DNA of 52,115 nucleotides from Alphaproteobacteria bacterium (GCA_028868695.1 JAGWTZ010000017.1:1-52115); one strand, 5' to 3'. Positions 1-9,350 are shown, counted from the first letter of the stretch. Made by a program: numbers and translations. Notes: generated from the sequence alone by a model not told the origin.

Positions 1-287
1 TCCCGAAGGCAGGCTCACGCGGGCTGATGGATGCTGATCCGGCCGTGCTGGCGCGCATGATGCCCGTGGTGCAGAAAGTGGCCAAGGCTGCCGTTGCCGC
101 AACGCAGGCCGATGGTTTCCAGGTCCGCCAATATAATGAGCCGGCCGGTGGCCAAACCGTGTTTCATTTGCACTTCCACATCCTGCCGATGAAGGAAGGG
201 GTGGCGCTGAAGCCGCATACGGGCAAGATGGCCGATCATGCCGTGCTGGCGGAACAAGCCACGCGCATCGCCGCCGCACTTGCGTAA
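1..287 (+). CDS. HIT family protein, 3' part only
   Basis: The window opens inside this gene; the reading frame runs from base 3 to a TAA at 285-287, leaving about 94 codons. The histidine-triad motif H-L-H-F-H is encoded from base 165, followed by ILP, which is the nucleotide-binding and catalytic signature of HIT hydrolases of the Hint/HinT branch. These proteins hydrolyse purine nucleoside phosphoramidates and related nucleotides in the cytoplasm. Full members are about 115-140 residues, so roughly the first quarter is missing. The residues before the in-frame ATG at 27 (IPK-like, then GSRGLMDAD) fit the family, so the ATG at 27 is internal and not the start. Substrate is unknown. Confidence 0.88.
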   Translation, partial: PKAGSRGLMDADPAVLARMMPVVQKVAKAAVAATQADGFQVRQYNEPAGGQTVFHLHFHILPMKEGVALKPHTGKMADHAVLAEQATRIAAALA

Positions 288-288
288 A

Positions 289-313
289 GGGCGGGAGCCA
301 TTGGCCCCCGCCC
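289..313. terminator. hairpin between convergent genes
   Basis: GGGCGGG (289-295) pairs with CCCGCCC (307-313), and an inner three-base stem GCC/GGC closes around an ATT loop. It starts one base after the HIT stop codon and lies just beyond the stop of the convergent DUF2231 gene. There is no long T-run, so it is a candidate bidirectional terminator rather than a textbook one. Confidence 0.5.
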
Positions 314-320
314 CCTTGCA

Positions 321-788
321 TCAGTTCATGGCGATTTTGGTGACATTCACACCAAGCTCATAGACCAGTTGCCCGCCATAGAAGGCGGTGACGCCGACCA
401 GCGCGCTGGCCGCAAAGCCAAGAACTGGAAACAGGAAGGCGCCTGCGCCAGTCACACGCGCGTCCCGCCACCAGAGGAAGGCCCGCAGCAACGCATAGGC
501 CGCCGTGGAGACAGCGACGATGGTGCCCAGCATTTCATGGGTTTCGGCGATATCGGAGTGGAAGCCGGTCTGCTCTGCCACATCAAGCGCAAGGCCGCCA
601 AAAAAGAAAGTGGCGAGGGCAAAGGCCGCACTGAGCAGCACCAGCACAAGTGAAACATTGCCCAGCGTTGAACGGCCTGTGACGGATTTGCCCAGCAAGG
701 TGGCAAAGGTGTCAACGCCTGCCAGCAAGATCACCAGGACAATAGGGAAGTGAACCAGCATGGGGTGGATGTGTTGAACGGGAATCAT
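321..788 (-). CDS. DUF2231 family membrane protein
   Basis: A 155-residue integral membrane protein of unknown function. The N-terminus carries the HPMLVHFP stretch typical of DUF2231 proteins, followed by about four hydrophobic segments separated by short loops. In-frame starts are TTG at 794 and ATG at 788. AGGAG (796-800) is only one base from the TTG but seven bases from the ATG, so I chose 788. It stands alone, convergent with the HIT gene. Some DUF2231 relatives bind haem or sit near cytochromes, but nothing here supports that, so only the family call is made. Confidence 0.8.
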   Translation of the reverse strand: MIPVQHIHPMLVHFPIVLVILLAGVDTFATLLGKSVTGRSTLGNVSLVLVLLSAAFALATFFFGGLALDVAEQTGFHSDIAETHEMLGTIVAVSTAAYALLRAFLWWRDARVTGAGAFLFPVLGFAASALVGVTAFYGGQLVYELGVNVTKIAMN

Positions 789-925
789 AATCAATCTCCT
801 AGTCAGTGTGTTTGCCCGGAGCGCGGATTATGACAAATTGGTTAGTCAATCATGGCGTGTATCATACAATGGTGTAAGCTCAAAATGATGTAAAATTGGA
901 GCGGTTCAAACTGGCGACAGGATGT

Positions 926-1780
926 TCAAGCCTTGGCTTTGGCAGGCGCCTTGTTCTGGATCACCAGCCAGATGCCGAGCAGGATGGCGAGCGATGCGCC
1001 GGCCAGGCGCCAGCTTGGCTGCTCCCCCAAAAGCAGGATGGCGCCGGCCGCAGCGATGACCGGCACGCTCAATTGCAACGATGCGGCCTGGGTGGCTTTG
1101 AGGCTGGGCAGCACGCTGTACCAGACGGCATAGCCGAGGCCCGAAGTGATCACGCCGGAAGCCAGCGCATAGGCCACGCCAAGATTGTCAAGCTTTGCCC
1201 CGGCCAGGAAGATGAGCGAGAACACCAAGGTCATGGGAACCGTGCGCAGGAAATTGCCCGCCGTTGCGCCAAGCGGATCGCCGGCGCCGCGCCCGCGCAG
1301 GGAATAGGCACCCCAGGCCACGCCCGCTGCCAGCATCATGGCCGAGCTGGCCAAGGGCGGTGCCGAAAGCCCTGGCAGCACCAGCCCCACCAGCCCCGCA
1401 CAGGCCAGGGCGAGGCCAAGCACCTGCAGGGCAACCAGCCTTTCACCGCGCAACAAGCCATAGCCAATCATGGTGAGCTGCACCGCGCCAAACAGCAACA
1501 GCGCACCCGTTCCTGCACTCAGTTGCACATAGGCCAGGGAGAAGGCAGCGGCATAGGCAAACAGGGCAAGGCCCGATGGCCAATCGCCCTTGCGCGGCAC
1601 AGTGCGGCGGGTGACCAAAACCAGCATCGCCAGTGAAACGGCAGCAGAAACGAGGCGGATGGTGGTGAAGCTGGCGGCGTCAAGTGCCGTGGCCTTCAAT
1701 GCCTGCCGGCACAACAGCGAATTGCCCGCGAAGGCCAGCAGCGCCAAAGCCGTTCGAATGATGATTTGCGTGTTCGGCAC
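926..1780 (-). CDS. DMT-superfamily transporter (EamA type)
   Basis: 284 residues with about ten evenly spaced hydrophobic helices in two similar halves, the layout of EamA drug/metabolite transporters. The first helix is followed by a GNSLLCRQAL segment, a common start of these exporters. Translation begins at GTG 1780, preceded by a strong GGGGAGGG ribosome site six bases away. Such proteins move amino acids, nucleosides or small metabolites across the inner membrane; the substrate cannot be read from the sequence. It is transcribed alone, separated from clpA by a hairpin. Confidence 0.85.
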   Translation of the reverse strand: MPNTQIIIRTALALLAFAGNSLLCRQALKATALDAASFTTIRLVSAAVSLAMLVLVTRRTVPRKGDWPSGLALFAYAAAFSLAYVQLSAGTGALLLFGAVQLTMIGYGLLRGERLVALQVLGLALACAGLVGLVLPGLSAPPLASSAMMLAAGVAWGAYSLRGRGAGDPLGATAGNFLRTVPMTLVFSLIFLAGAKLDNLGVAYALASGVITSGLGYAVWYSVLPSLKATQAASLQLSVPVIAAAGAILLLGEQPSWRLAGASLAILLGIWLVIQNKAPAKAKA

Positions 1781-1843
1781 GATGCGCCCTCCCCGCCCCT
1801 GAAGCGGAAGACTGGCACAATCCTGAGCGTGGAACCAAGCGAA

Positions 1844-1867
1844 TTCCCCGGCGGTTAGGCCGGGGAA
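1844..1867 (-). terminator. stem-loop downstream of clpA
   Basis: TTCCCCGGC (1844-1852) and GCCGGGGAA (1859-1867) form a perfect nine-base stem with a six-base loop. It starts four bases beyond the clpA stop on the minus strand. Only a short AT-rich tail follows, so the terminator call is moderate. Confidence 0.5.
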
Positions 1868-1871
1868 CAGT

Positions 1872-4256
1872 TTACTTTACCTTTGCAGCCTTCTTCGGTG
1901 GCTTCTTGGCCGGGGCCCTGGCGCGCGGCAGGGCCTTGCGCTCGGCGGGCTTGGGCAGAACCTTCTTTTCTTCCTCGCGGCTGAGGTAGGAGAAGGCCAG
2001 TTTGCCATCGGCCAGCAGGATGCGCACCGTGCCGCCGCCTGCAAGCTTGCCGAACAGCAATTCCTCGGCCAGTGGCTTCTTGACTTCCTCCTGGATGACA
2101 CGGGCCAAAGGCCTTGCCCCCATTTGCTGGTCATAGCCCTTGTCGGCCAGCCAATCAGCGGCCTCGGCGGAAAGCTCGATGTTGACCTGACGCTCGGCCA
2201 ACTGGGCCTCAAGCTGCAAGATGAACTTCTCAACCACCTTGCGCACCACTTCCTTCGGCAGGTGGCCGAAGGACACGACAGCATCGAGGCGGTTGCGGAA
2301 TTCCGGCGTGAACAGGCGGTTGATGGCCTCCTGATCATCGCCCGTGCGCACCGATGAGCCAAAGCCAATCGCCGTGCGCGCCATGTCGGCGGCGCCCGCA
2401 TTGGTGGTCATGATCAGCACGACATTGCGGAAATCCACCTGCTTGCCGTTGTGGTCAGTGAGCTTGCCGTGGTCCATCACCTGCAGGAGGATATTGAACA
2501 GGTCCGGGTGGGCTTTTTCAATTTCATCGAGCAGCAGCACGCAATAGGGGTGCTGGTCCACGCCATCGGTGAGCAGGCCGCCCTGGTCGAAGCCAACATA
2601 GCCGGGAGGCGCGCCGATCAGGCGGCTCACCGTGTGGCGCTCCATGTATTCGCTCATGTCAAAGCGCAGGAACTTGACACCCAGCACCTCGGCGAGGCGC
2701 TTGGCCACTTCCGTCTTGCCCACGCCGGTGGGGCCCGAGAACAGGTAAGAGCCGATGGGCTTTTCCGGCTCACGCAGGCCGGCGCGGGCCAGCTTGATGG
2801 CGGCGGTCAACTGGTCGATGGCCTTGTCCTGGCCAAAGACCATGCGCTTCAGCTCGGCATCCAGGTTCTTGAGCAAGGTTGAATCATCGCGCGAGACTGA
2901 CTTCGGTGGGATGCGCGCCATGGTGGCGATGGTGGCTTCGATGTCGGCCACGTCAATCAGCTTCTTGCGCTTGTCTTCCGGCACCAGCATCTGGGAAGCG
3001 CCGGTCTCGTCGATCACGTCGATGGCCTTGTCGGGCAGCTTGCGGTCCGCCATGTAACGGGCCGACAGCTGCACGGCGGTTTCCACCGCCTCATCGGTGA
3101 ACTTCACCTTGTGATAATCCTCATAATAGGGCTTCAGGCCCTTGAGGATGGCGATGGCATCGGGGATCGACGGTTCATTCACGTCAATCTTCTGGAAACG
3201 GCGCACCAGCGCGCGGTCCTTCTCGAAGTGCTGGCGGTATTCCTTGTAGGTGGTGGAGCCGATGCAGCGCAGCGTGCCTGCCGCCAGGGCTGGCTTCAGC
3301 AGGTTCGAGGCATCCATCGAGCCACCGGAAGTGGCCCCTGCCCCGATCACCGTGTGGATTTCATCAATGAACAGGATGGCGCCGGGCTTCTGCTCGATCT
3401 CCTTCATGACGGCCTTGAGGCGTTCCTCAAAATCGCCGCGGTAACGCGTGCCGGCCAGCAGCGTGCCCATGTCGAGCTGATAGATGGTGCAATCCTTGAG
3501 CACGGCGGGCACTTCACCCTTGATGATCTTGCGCGCCAGGCCTTCGGCGATGGCCGTCTTGCCCACGCCAGGCTCGCCCACGAAGAGCGGATTGTTCTTG
3601 GTGCGGCGGCAAAGGATCTGGATGGTGCGGTTCACCTCGGCATGGCGGCCGATGAGAGGGTCGATCTTGCCATCGCCGGCCTTTTTGTTCAGGTCGGTGC
3701 AATAGGCATCCAGAGCACTCTCGCGCGCCTTGCCGGCCTTGCCGGCACCCTGTGGCTCGCCTGTGGTCTCACGGTCCTCATCGGCGCCCTGCACGGGGCG
3801 GGACTGCGACAGGCCCGGCTTCTTGGCAATGCCGTGGGAGATGTAGTTGACGGCGTCGTAGCGCGTCATGTCCTGCTCCTGCAGGAAATAGGCGGCGTGG
3901 CTTTCACGCTCGGCAAAGATGGCCACCAGCACATTGGCGCCTGTCACTTCCTCGCGGCCGGCCGACTGCACATGGATGACGGCGCGCTGGATGACGCGCT
4001 GGAATGAGGCCGTGGGCTTGGCCTCGCTCACATTGTCGGTGATCAGGTTGGAAAGCTCATTGTCGATATAGTCTTCAAGATTGTCCTTGAGTTCCTCGAT
4101 ATCCACGCCGCAGGCCTTCATCACGGCCACAGCGTCAGAGTCTTCGGTCAGGGACAGAAGCAAATGCTCCAGCGTGGCCAGTTCCTGGCGGCGCGCTGCC
4201 GCATAGGAGAGCGCGCGGTGAAGGGCCTTTTCGAGACTGCGGGAGAATGTGGGCAC
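1872..4256 (-). CDS. clpA: ATP-dependent Clp protease ATP-binding subunit ClpA
   Basis: 794 residues, close to the usual ClpA length. An N-terminal Clp-N repeat domain (about 1-145) binds the adaptor ClpS. Two AAA+ modules follow, with Walker A motifs GEPGVGKT near residue 230 and GPTGVGKT near residue 510, and Walker B LFIDEIHT and LLLDEIEK. The hexamer unfolds substrates and feeds them to ClpP in the cytoplasm. The C-terminus ends in a Lys/Ala/Pro-rich tail beyond the conserved core. Translation starts at GTG 4256 with GAGG upstream. clpS lies directly upstream on the same strand, the usual clpS-clpA order. ClpP is not in the window. Confidence 0.97.
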   Translation of the reverse strand: MPTFSRSLEKALHRALSYAAARRQELATLEHLLLSLTEDSDAVAVMKACGVDIEELKDNLEDYIDNELSNLITDNVSEAKPTASFQRVIQRAVIHVQSAGREEVTGANVLVAIFAERESHAAYFLQEQDMTRYDAVNYISHGIAKKPGLSQSRPVQGADEDRETTGEPQGAGKAGKARESALDAYCTDLNKKAGDGKIDPLIGRHAEVNRTIQILCRRTKNNPLFVGEPGVGKTAIAEGLARKIIKGEVPAVLKDCTIYQLDMGTLLAGTRYRGDFEERLKAVMKEIEQKPGAILFIDEIHTVIGAGATSGGSMDASNLLKPALAAGTLRCIGSTTYKEYRQHFEKDRALVRRFQKIDVNEPSIPDAIAILKGLKPYYEDYHKVKFTDEAVETAVQLSARYMADRKLPDKAIDVIDETGASQMLVPEDKRKKLIDVADIEATIATMARIPPKSVSRDDSTLLKNLDAELKRMVFGQDKAIDQLTAAIKLARAGLREPEKPIGSYLFSGPTGVGKTEVAKRLAEVLGVKFLRFDMSEYMERHTVSRLIGAPPGYVGFDQGGLLTDGVDQHPYCVLLLDEIEKAHPDLFNILLQVMDHGKLTDHNGKQVDFRNVVLIMTTNAGAADMARTAIGFGSSVRTGDDQEAINRLFTPEFRNRLDAVVSFGHLPKEVVRKVVEKFILQLEAQLAERQVNIELSAEAADWLADKGYDQQMGARPLARVIQEEVKKPLAEELLFGKLAGGGTVRILLADGKLAFSYLSREEEKKVLPKPAERKALPRARAPAKKPPKKAAKVK

Positions 4257-4340
4257 GATGGATTACCTCAAAGACAAGGCTACTATATAGGCACAACGCG
4301 CTGTTTGAGGAGTCCCCCTTCCAGATTTAATGAATTGGGC

Positions 4341-4667
4341 TCAGGCAGGCTCCATGGTGCATTGAAGGGGGTGACCTTCTTCCTTGGCCAAATCGAGAAC
4401 TTGGGTGACCTTGGTTTCGGCCACCTCATAGCTATAGACCCCGCACACGCCGACACCCTTGGTGTGGACGTGGATCATGATGGTGTAGGCGTCTTCCGTG
4501 CTTTTGTTGAAAACCTGCTCGAGCACCCAGACCACGAACTCCTGGGTGGTGTAGTCATCGTTCAGCAGCAGCACCTTGTAAAGCTGCGGCTTCTTGGTGC
4601 GCGGCTTGGCGCGGGTGAGGACTTGGCTGTCCGAATCGTTTCCGGGTTTTGCAGGTGTCTTGGCCAT
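4341..4667 (-). CDS. clpS: ATP-dependent Clp protease adaptor ClpS
   Basis: 108 residues from ATG 4667. ClpS binds the ClpA N-domain and delivers N-end-rule substrates. The N-degron pocket residues are visible as NDD at 36-38 and His66 in the IHVH stretch, followed by the [13 protein letters not shown] region that contacts ClpA. The reading frame stays open far upstream, but those residues are not ClpS-like; GTG 4673 is the only close alternative start. An AGGGTGG stretch lies about five bases before the ATG. The gene precedes clpA with an 84-base gap, so the pair may be co-transcribed. Confidence 0.95.
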   Translation of the reverse strand: MAKTPAKPGNDSDSQVLTRAKPRTKKPQLYKVLLLNDDYTTQEFVVWVLEQVFNKSTEDAYTIMIHVHTKGVGVCGVYSYEVAETKVTQVLDLAKEEGHPLQCTMEPA

Positions 4668-4828
4668 GGCCACCCTATATAGGGCCGGATTCGCGCCATA
4701 CAAAACCGGCTTTCGCAATTTCATTCCCGCATGGTTGTTTTGGCAAGCCCTGCGCGCCTTTCCGCGCTGGTGCCAAGCGGGTGCCCGCGACTTTAGATTG
4801 ACCTCAAAAACCAATTTTCTTGCGCGCC

Positions 4829-4844
4829 TTAACTTGTGATTTAC
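4829..4844 (+). promoter_or_regulatory. possible CtrA-like site
   Basis: TTAA (4829-4832), seven bases, then TTTAC (4840-4844). This matches the alphaproteobacterial CtrA consensus TTAA-N7-TTAAC with one mismatch. It lies in the divergent gap between clpS and the small basic protein, about 60 bases before the latter. A chance match is quite possible. Confidence 0.25.
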
Positions 4845-4906
4845 GCTGATTTGCGAACACTTGGCCAACCAAGCGGTGCTGGGGCGCAAGGGGCTTGGAG
4901 CAAGTG

Positions 4907-5143
4907 ATGAAGACGACCGAGATTTCGGACATATGTGACCAGGTGAAGCGCGGCGCCAAACTTTCAATTGGCCGCAACCATGCCGGCAAGCTTCGCCTCA
5001 AATTGCAGCGCGGCCCGTTTGGCGTGCTCACCGCCCGCTACGACATCAGCGAAGCGCAACTGCAAGTCTTGAAGGCCAAGCTTGGCCTCGGCTCAGCAGC
5101 CAAGCCTGCGCCGTCCCGCAAGGAACCGCAGTTCAAGCGCTAG
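4907..5143 (+). CDS. small basic hypothetical protein
   Basis: 78 residues with no family I recognise. It is rich in Lys and Arg, especially at the C-terminus ([10 protein letters not shown]), has no signal peptide or membrane segment, and is probably a small cytoplasmic protein. The start ATG 4907 has GGAG six bases upstream (4897-4900), which makes it preferable to the in-frame TTG at 4895. It is divergent from clpS and convergent with parE, 36 bases away. Codon use resembles the neighbours, so it is likely a real gene, but the function is unknown. Confidence 0.7.
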   Translation: MKTTEISDICDQVKRGAKLSIGRNHAGKLRLKLQRGPFGVLTARYDISEAQLQVLKAKLGLGSAAKPAPSRKEPQFKR

Positions 5144-5179
5144 GCCACCGGGGGCTTGCCCTTGGGCCTTCCCTGCGCA

Positions 5180-7237
5180 TCAAATGTCCAGGCCTGTTTC
5201 CGAGACGAACTGGGCGCGTGTGGTGATGAAGTTGAAGCGCTCTTCCGGCTTGTTGCCCATCAGCTGTTCCACTGCCCGCGCCGTTGCCGCCTGGGCAGCA
5301 TCCGCCATGGTGACGCGCAGCAAGGTGCGCTTGGCGGGGTCCATGGTGGTTTCCTTGAGCTGCGAGGCCATCATTTCGCCCAGGCCCTTGAAGCGGCTGA
5401 CTTCCACCTTGCCGCGCCCGCCAAAGCTTTGCAGCAGCGCGTCCCGCTCGGCCTCGTCGCGGGCATAGGCGCTCTTGCCGCCCTGGGCCAGCTTGAACAG
5501 CGGCGGCACGGCCAGGAACAGGTGCCCCTGCTCGATCACCTTGGGCATCTGACGGTAGAAGAACGTCATCAGCAATGAGGCGATATGGGCACCGTCCACG
5601 TCGGCGTCTGTCATGATGATGATCTTGTCGTAGCGCAGGTCTTCCTCACGGTAGGAGGCACCCATGCCGCAGCCCAGCGCCTGCACGAGGTCGCCGATCT
5701 GCTGGTTGGCGGTGAGCTTGTCCTTGCCGGCGTTGGCCACGTTGAGGATCTTGCCGCGCAAGGGCAGAACGGCCTGGGTTTCGCGGTTGCGCGCCTGCTT
5801 GGCGGAGCCGCCGGCGCTGTCACCCTCAACGATGAAAAGCTCGGAGCCTTCCGCCAGCGTGGCCGAACAATCAGCCAGCTTGCCCGGCAGGCGCAGCTTG
5901 CGCACCGCAGTCTTGCGGCCCACTTCCTTCTCCTGGCGGCGGCGCAGGCGTTCTTCGGCGCGTTCGATGATCCAGCCAAGAAGCTTGTCGGCCTGGGCCG
6001 GGTGGCCGGTCAGCCAATGGTCGAAATGGTCGCGCACGGCCGATTCAACAATGCGCGCCGCGTCGATTGTGGCGAGCTTGTCCTTGGTCTGGCCCTGGAA
6101 TTCAGGTTCGCGGATGAACACCGAAAGCAGCGCGCCGGATTGCACCATCACGTCATCGGCGGTGATGACGCTGGCCCGCTTGTTGCCGGCGAGTTCGGCA
6201 TAATCCTTCAGGCTGCGCAGCAAGGCATAACGGAAGCCGGTTTCATGGGTGCCGCCATCGGGCGTGGGAATGGTGTTGCAGTAGGATGAAATGAAGCCAT
6301 CCTCGCCGCCGAACCAGGCAATGGCCCATTCGACACTGCCATGGCTGGAGCCTTCCTTCTGCACCTTGCCGGAGAACACATCATCGACCACGCGCGTGGC
6401 GCCTTCGAGGCGCTCTTCCAGAAAGTCCTTCAAGCCGCCGGGGAAATGGAACACCGCCTCGGGCGGGATGTCCTTGTCCTTGATCAGGCCGGGATCACAA
6501 TGCCAGCGGATTTCAACGCCGCCGAAGAGATAAGACTTCGAGCGCGCCATCTTGTAGAGCCGCGAGGCATTGAAGCCGATGTTGCCTTTGCCGAAGATCT
6601 GCTCATCCGGCTTGAACTTCACCATGGTGCCGCGGCGGCCGGAAACCTTGCCGAGGTTCTGGATGGGGCCCAGCGGCTTGCCGCGCTGGAATTCCTGGCG
6701 GTAAAGCTGCTGGCCGCGCGCCACCTCGACAATCACATGCTCGGAAAGCGCGTTGACCACCGAAACGCCCACGCCATGCAGGCCGCCCGAGGTTTCATAG
6801 GCGCCCGAGTCAAACTTGCCGCCCGCGTGCAGCACCGTCATGATCACCTCAAGGGCGGACTTGTCCTTGAACTTGGGGTGCGGGTCCACCGGCATGCCGC
6901 GGCCATTGTCGGTGACGGCGAGATAGCCGTCAGAGGTGTAGGCCACGTCGATCCATGTGGCGTGGCCAGCCACGGCTTCATCCATGGAGTTGTCCAGCAC
7001 CTCAGCGAAAAGATGGTGCATGGCCTTTTCATCAGTGCCGCCGATATACATGCCGGGGCGGCGGCGCACAGGCTCCAGCCCTTCAAGGACTTCAATGTCC
7101 TCGGCAGTGTAGCTTTCCTCGTCCTTCTTCTTTTTGGGCGGGGTGGCGGACTTAGGCGAAGGCTCCTGGGCCTTCTTCGGCGGCTGCGGCGTGTTGCCGA
7201 ACAGATCGTCTTCCTTGTCCTTGGGTGGCTTGGCCAT
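5180..7237 (-). CDS. parE: DNA topoisomerase IV subunit B
   Basis: 685 residues. ParE supplies the ATPase and TOPRIM parts of topoisomerase IV, which decatenates daughter chromosomes. A Lys/Pro-rich N-terminal tail (about 50 residues) precedes the GHKL ATPase domain with YIGGTDE, the EVLDNSMDE ATP/Mg motif and DNGRGMPV. The TOPRIM domain shows EGDSAGGSA, PLRGKILN and DADVDGAHI. The DPHPK sequence after the GRGMP motif, the insert pattern and the short length favour ParE over GyrB. The frame extends upstream to 7315, but ATG 7237 starts the conserved alphaproteobacterial-type N-terminus. The partner parC is not in the window; gyrA lies about 16 kb away. Confidence 0.93.
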   Translation of the reverse strand: MAKPPKDKEDDLFGNTPQPPKKAQEPSPKSATPPKKKKDEESYTAEDIEVLEGLEPVRRRPGMYIGGTDEKAMHHLFAEVLDNSMDEAVAGHATWIDVAYTSDGYLAVTDNGRGMPVDPHPKFKDKSALEVIMTVLHAGGKFDSGAYETSGGLHGVGVSVVNALSEHVIVEVARGQQLYRQEFQRGKPLGPIQNLGKVSGRRGTMVKFKPDEQIFGKGNIGFNASRLYKMARSKSYLFGGVEIRWHCDPGLIKDKDIPPEAVFHFPGGLKDFLEERLEGATRVVDDVFSGKVQKEGSSHGSVEWAIAWFGGEDGFISSYCNTIPTPDGGTHETGFRYALLRSLKDYAELAGNKRASVITADDVMVQSGALLSVFIREPEFQGQTKDKLATIDAARIVESAVRDHFDHWLTGHPAQADKLLGWIIERAEERLRRRQEKEVGRKTAVRKLRLPGKLADCSATLAEGSELFIVEGDSAGGSAKQARNRETQAVLPLRGKILNVANAGKDKLTANQQIGDLVQALGCGMGASYREEDLRYDKIIIMTDADVDGAHIASLLMTFFYRQMPKVIEQGHLFLAVPPLFKLAQGGKSAYARDEAERDALLQSFGGRGKVEVSRFKGLGEMMASQLKETTMDPAKRTLLRVTMADAAQAATARAVEQLMGNKPEERFNFITTRAQFVSETGLDI

Positions 7238-7386
7238 ATTCCAATCTCGAATCAAATGTGTCAGGCGGTGCTTATAGCAGCCCGGCGGGGCATTGCAGCG
7301 GCGCGGCTGCGCCATGGCAGCATTGCATTGGCGGCCCGTCCTGTTAGTTAATGGCGCAACTGATTTGCGCGGTGACGGAGAACGGC

Positions 7387-7737
7387 ATGAAACGGATTTG
7401 CGGCATTCTGGCTTTCAGCGTCCTTGCAGTGGCAGGCGCGCAGGCCGCACCCGTGAAGCTGACAGGCCCGCAGATTGGCAAGCTGCTTTCCGGCACCGTG
7501 CTCTATGGCCTCAACAAGCAGCACCCCACGGCGCAGGCATTCAAGGCCAATGGCGCCACCTACTTCACTGACGGCACGCAGGAGAAGCAGGGCGGATGGA
7601 AAGTGGCGGGCGACAAATACTGCTCCGTCTGGCCGCCATCCGAGGCCTGGACCTGTTTTGACGTGCTGCGTGACGGGCCGGTGGTGCGTTTCGTTTCCCC
7701 CAAGGGCGAAAGCAATGACCTCTCGCTGGTGAAATAG
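7387..7737 (+). CDS. small secreted protein, two-cysteine family (member 1 of 3 here)
   Basis: 116 residues with a signal peptide (about 1-20, ending AGAQA before APVKL), so probably periplasmic. The mature part has a pattern shared with the genes at 26191 and 26712: KL-x-x-x-Q-I/L, then F-x-ANG, a G-x-W-x-VAGD segment, and two cysteines about ten residues apart (CSVWPPSEAWTC), likely a disulfide. I think it resembles DUF995-type rhizobial proteins, but that assignment is from memory. Start ATG 7387 has GGAG six bases upstream; the in-frame ATG at 7351 lacks this. It lies divergent from parE and upstream of hss on the same strand. Function unknown. Confidence 0.75.
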   Translation: MKRICGILAFSVLAVAGAQAAPVKLTGPQIGKLLSGTVLYGLNKQHPTAQAFKANGATYFTDGTQEKQGGWKVAGDKYCSVWPPSEAWTCFDVLRDGPVVRFVSPKGESNDLSLVK

Positions 7738-7860
7738 CGGCGCACTGGCGCAATTTTCCCTCCAAAGCTGGTTGCAAAATCTTCTTGAAGCGCGGCGCTG
7801 TTCTGATAGTGAAGCGCGCTTGGTTGTTTCATCACGGAAAAGATGAATTTGGTTTCATTT

Positions 7861-7884
7861 GGCGCCGCGGCTTGTGGCGCCGCG
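7861..7884 (+). promoter_or_regulatory. leader hairpin before homospermidine synthase
   Basis: The 9-mer GGCGCCGCG occurs twice (7861-7869 and 7876-7884). The segment can form CGCGGC (7866-7871) paired with GCCGCG (7879-7884), or the overlapping alternative GGCGCC/GGCGCC. It ends four bases before the GAGGAG ribosome site (7889-7894) of hss, so folding could affect access to that site. A weak promoter candidate (TTGAAG, 16 bases, TAGTGA) lies about 50 bases upstream. Function is inferred from position only. Confidence 0.35.
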
Positions 7885-7902
7885 CTTTGAGGAGTTGTGG
7901 AA

Positions 7903-9327
7903 ATGGCGGATTGGCCGGTGCATGCGGTTTGGAAAGGCCCGATCATCATGGTGGGCTATGGCTCGATTGGCCGGGGCACATTGCCGCTGATCTTGCGCCA
8001 CATCACCTGCAAGCCGGAACAGATCACCATTGTCGAGCCAACCGACACATGGAAGGCGCTGGCCGCCAACTTTGGCGTCAACTTCCAGCAAGTGGGCCTC
8101 ACGCGTGCCAACTTCAAGCAGGTGATGAAGCCCCTGCTCTCCGGGCCGGAACAGGCGCTGATCGTCAACCTCTCGGTTGACGTGGGCAGCGCCGACATGA
8201 TGCGCCTGGCGCGCGAGATGAACGCGCTCTACATCGACACGGTGGTCGAGCCCTGGGCCGGTTTCTACTACAACACCAAGGTGGATAACGCGGCGCGCAC
8301 GAATTACGCGCTGCGCGAGGAAGTGCGGGCGTTGAAGCACAAGCTTGGCGCGGGCAGCACGGCGGTTTCCTGCTGCGGGGCCAACCCTGGCATGGTGTCG
8401 TGGTTCATCAAGCAAGCGCTCCTGGACCTCGCCGCGGAACTGAAGCTGAAGGACGCCAAGCCCACCACGCGCGAGGCCTGGGCGAAGCTTGCCAAGAAGC
8501 TGGGCGTCAAGGGCATTCATGTGGCCGAGCGCGACACGCAGGTTTCCAAGAATCCGAAGCCGCTGGGCACATTCGTCAACACATGGTCGGTCGAAGGTTT
8601 CATCTCCGAAGGCAAGCAGCCTGCTGAGCTCGGCTGGGGCAGCCATGAGAAGAAAATGCCGCCCAAGGGCCGCAAGCATGCCAAGGGCTGCAAGGCCGCA
8701 ATCTTCATTGAAACGCCGGGTGCGGACACGCGCGTGCGCTCCTGGGTGCCGGGCATTGGCCCGCAGCATGCGCTGCTGGTCACCCACAATGAGGCGATTT
8801 CGGTTTCGGACTATTTCACGGTGAAGGATGGCGCGCGCGTGACCTATCGCCCAACCTGCCATTACGCCTATCACCCCAGCAACGACGCGATGCTGTCGGT
8901 GCTGGAGATGTTCGGCAATGGCGGCCAGCACCCGAAGAACCAACACATCCTGACGGCTGATGAGATCGTCACCGGGCAAGACCGGCTGGGCGTGCTGCTC
9001 TACGGCCACAAGAAGAATGCCTATTGGTATGGATCGGAGCTTTCGATCGAGGAGGCGCGCAAGCTTGCGCCCTACCAATCGGCCACCGGGCTGCAGGTCA
9101 CCTCGGCGGTTCTGGCCGGCATTGTATGGGCCATTGAAAACCCAAAGGCCGGCATTGTTGAAACCGAGGAGATGGATTTCGAGCGCTGCCTCGCCGTGCA
9201 GCGCCCTTATCTCGGACCGGTCAATGGCTATTACACGGACTGGACGCCGCTTGATGGTTTTGACGGGCTGTTTGGCGCCGCGCCGGACAAGCGCGACCCT
9301 TGGCAGTTCAGCAACATTCTCGTCTGA
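7903..9327 (+). CDS. hss: homospermidine synthase
   Basis: 474 residues, matching bacterial homospermidine synthases of about 477. The enzyme makes sym-homospermidine from two putrescines, or from spermidine plus putrescine, using NAD+ in the cytoplasm; the product is a signature polyamine of many Alphaproteobacteria. The NAD-binding Rossmann motif GYGSIG is at residues 18-23, followed by the saccharopine-dehydrogenase-like fold with VVEPWAGFY and CGANPGMVSW blocks. ATG 7903 is eight bases from GAGGAG and is preferred over GTG 7897. It is a single-gene unit ending at a hairpin. No other polyamine gene is nearby. Confidence 0.95.
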   Translation: MADWPVHAVWKGPIIMVGYGSIGRGTLPLILRHITCKPEQITIVEPTDTWKALAANFGVNFQQVGLTRANFKQVMKPLLSGPEQALIVNLSVDVGSADMMRLAREMNALYIDTVVEPWAGFYYNTKVDNAARTNYALREEVRALKHKLGAGSTAVSCCGANPGMVSWFIKQALLDLAAELKLKDAKPTTREAWAKLAKKLGVKGIHVAERDTQVSKNPKPLGTFVNTWSVEGFISEGKQPAELGWGSHEKKMPPKGRKHAKGCKAAIFIETPGADTRVRSWVPGIGPQHALLVTHNEAISVSDYFTVKDGARVTYRPTCHYAYHPSNDAMLSVLEMFGNGGQHPKNQHILTADEIVTGQDRLGVLLYGHKKNAYWYGSELSIEEARKLAPYQSATGLQVTSAVLAGIVWAIENPKAGIVETEEMDFERCLAVQRPYLGPVNGYYTDWTPLDGFDGLFGAAPDKRDPWQFSNILV

Positions 9328-9330
9328 CGT

Positions 9331-9350
9331 GGCAGGGCTTCAGCCCTGCC
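9331..9350. terminator. hairpin between convergent hss and YbjQ-like gene
   Basis: GGCAGGGC (9331-9338) and GCCCTGCC (9343-9350) form a perfect eight-base stem with a TTCA loop. It begins three bases after the hss stop, and the stop codon of the convergent gene lies in the loop. There is no clear T-run, so it is a candidate two-way terminator. Confidence 0.5.

Noticed and set aside
3111-4007. A 298-codon plus-strand frame opposite clpA
   Set aside because: Antisense shadow; clpA AAA+ motifs are complete on the other strand.
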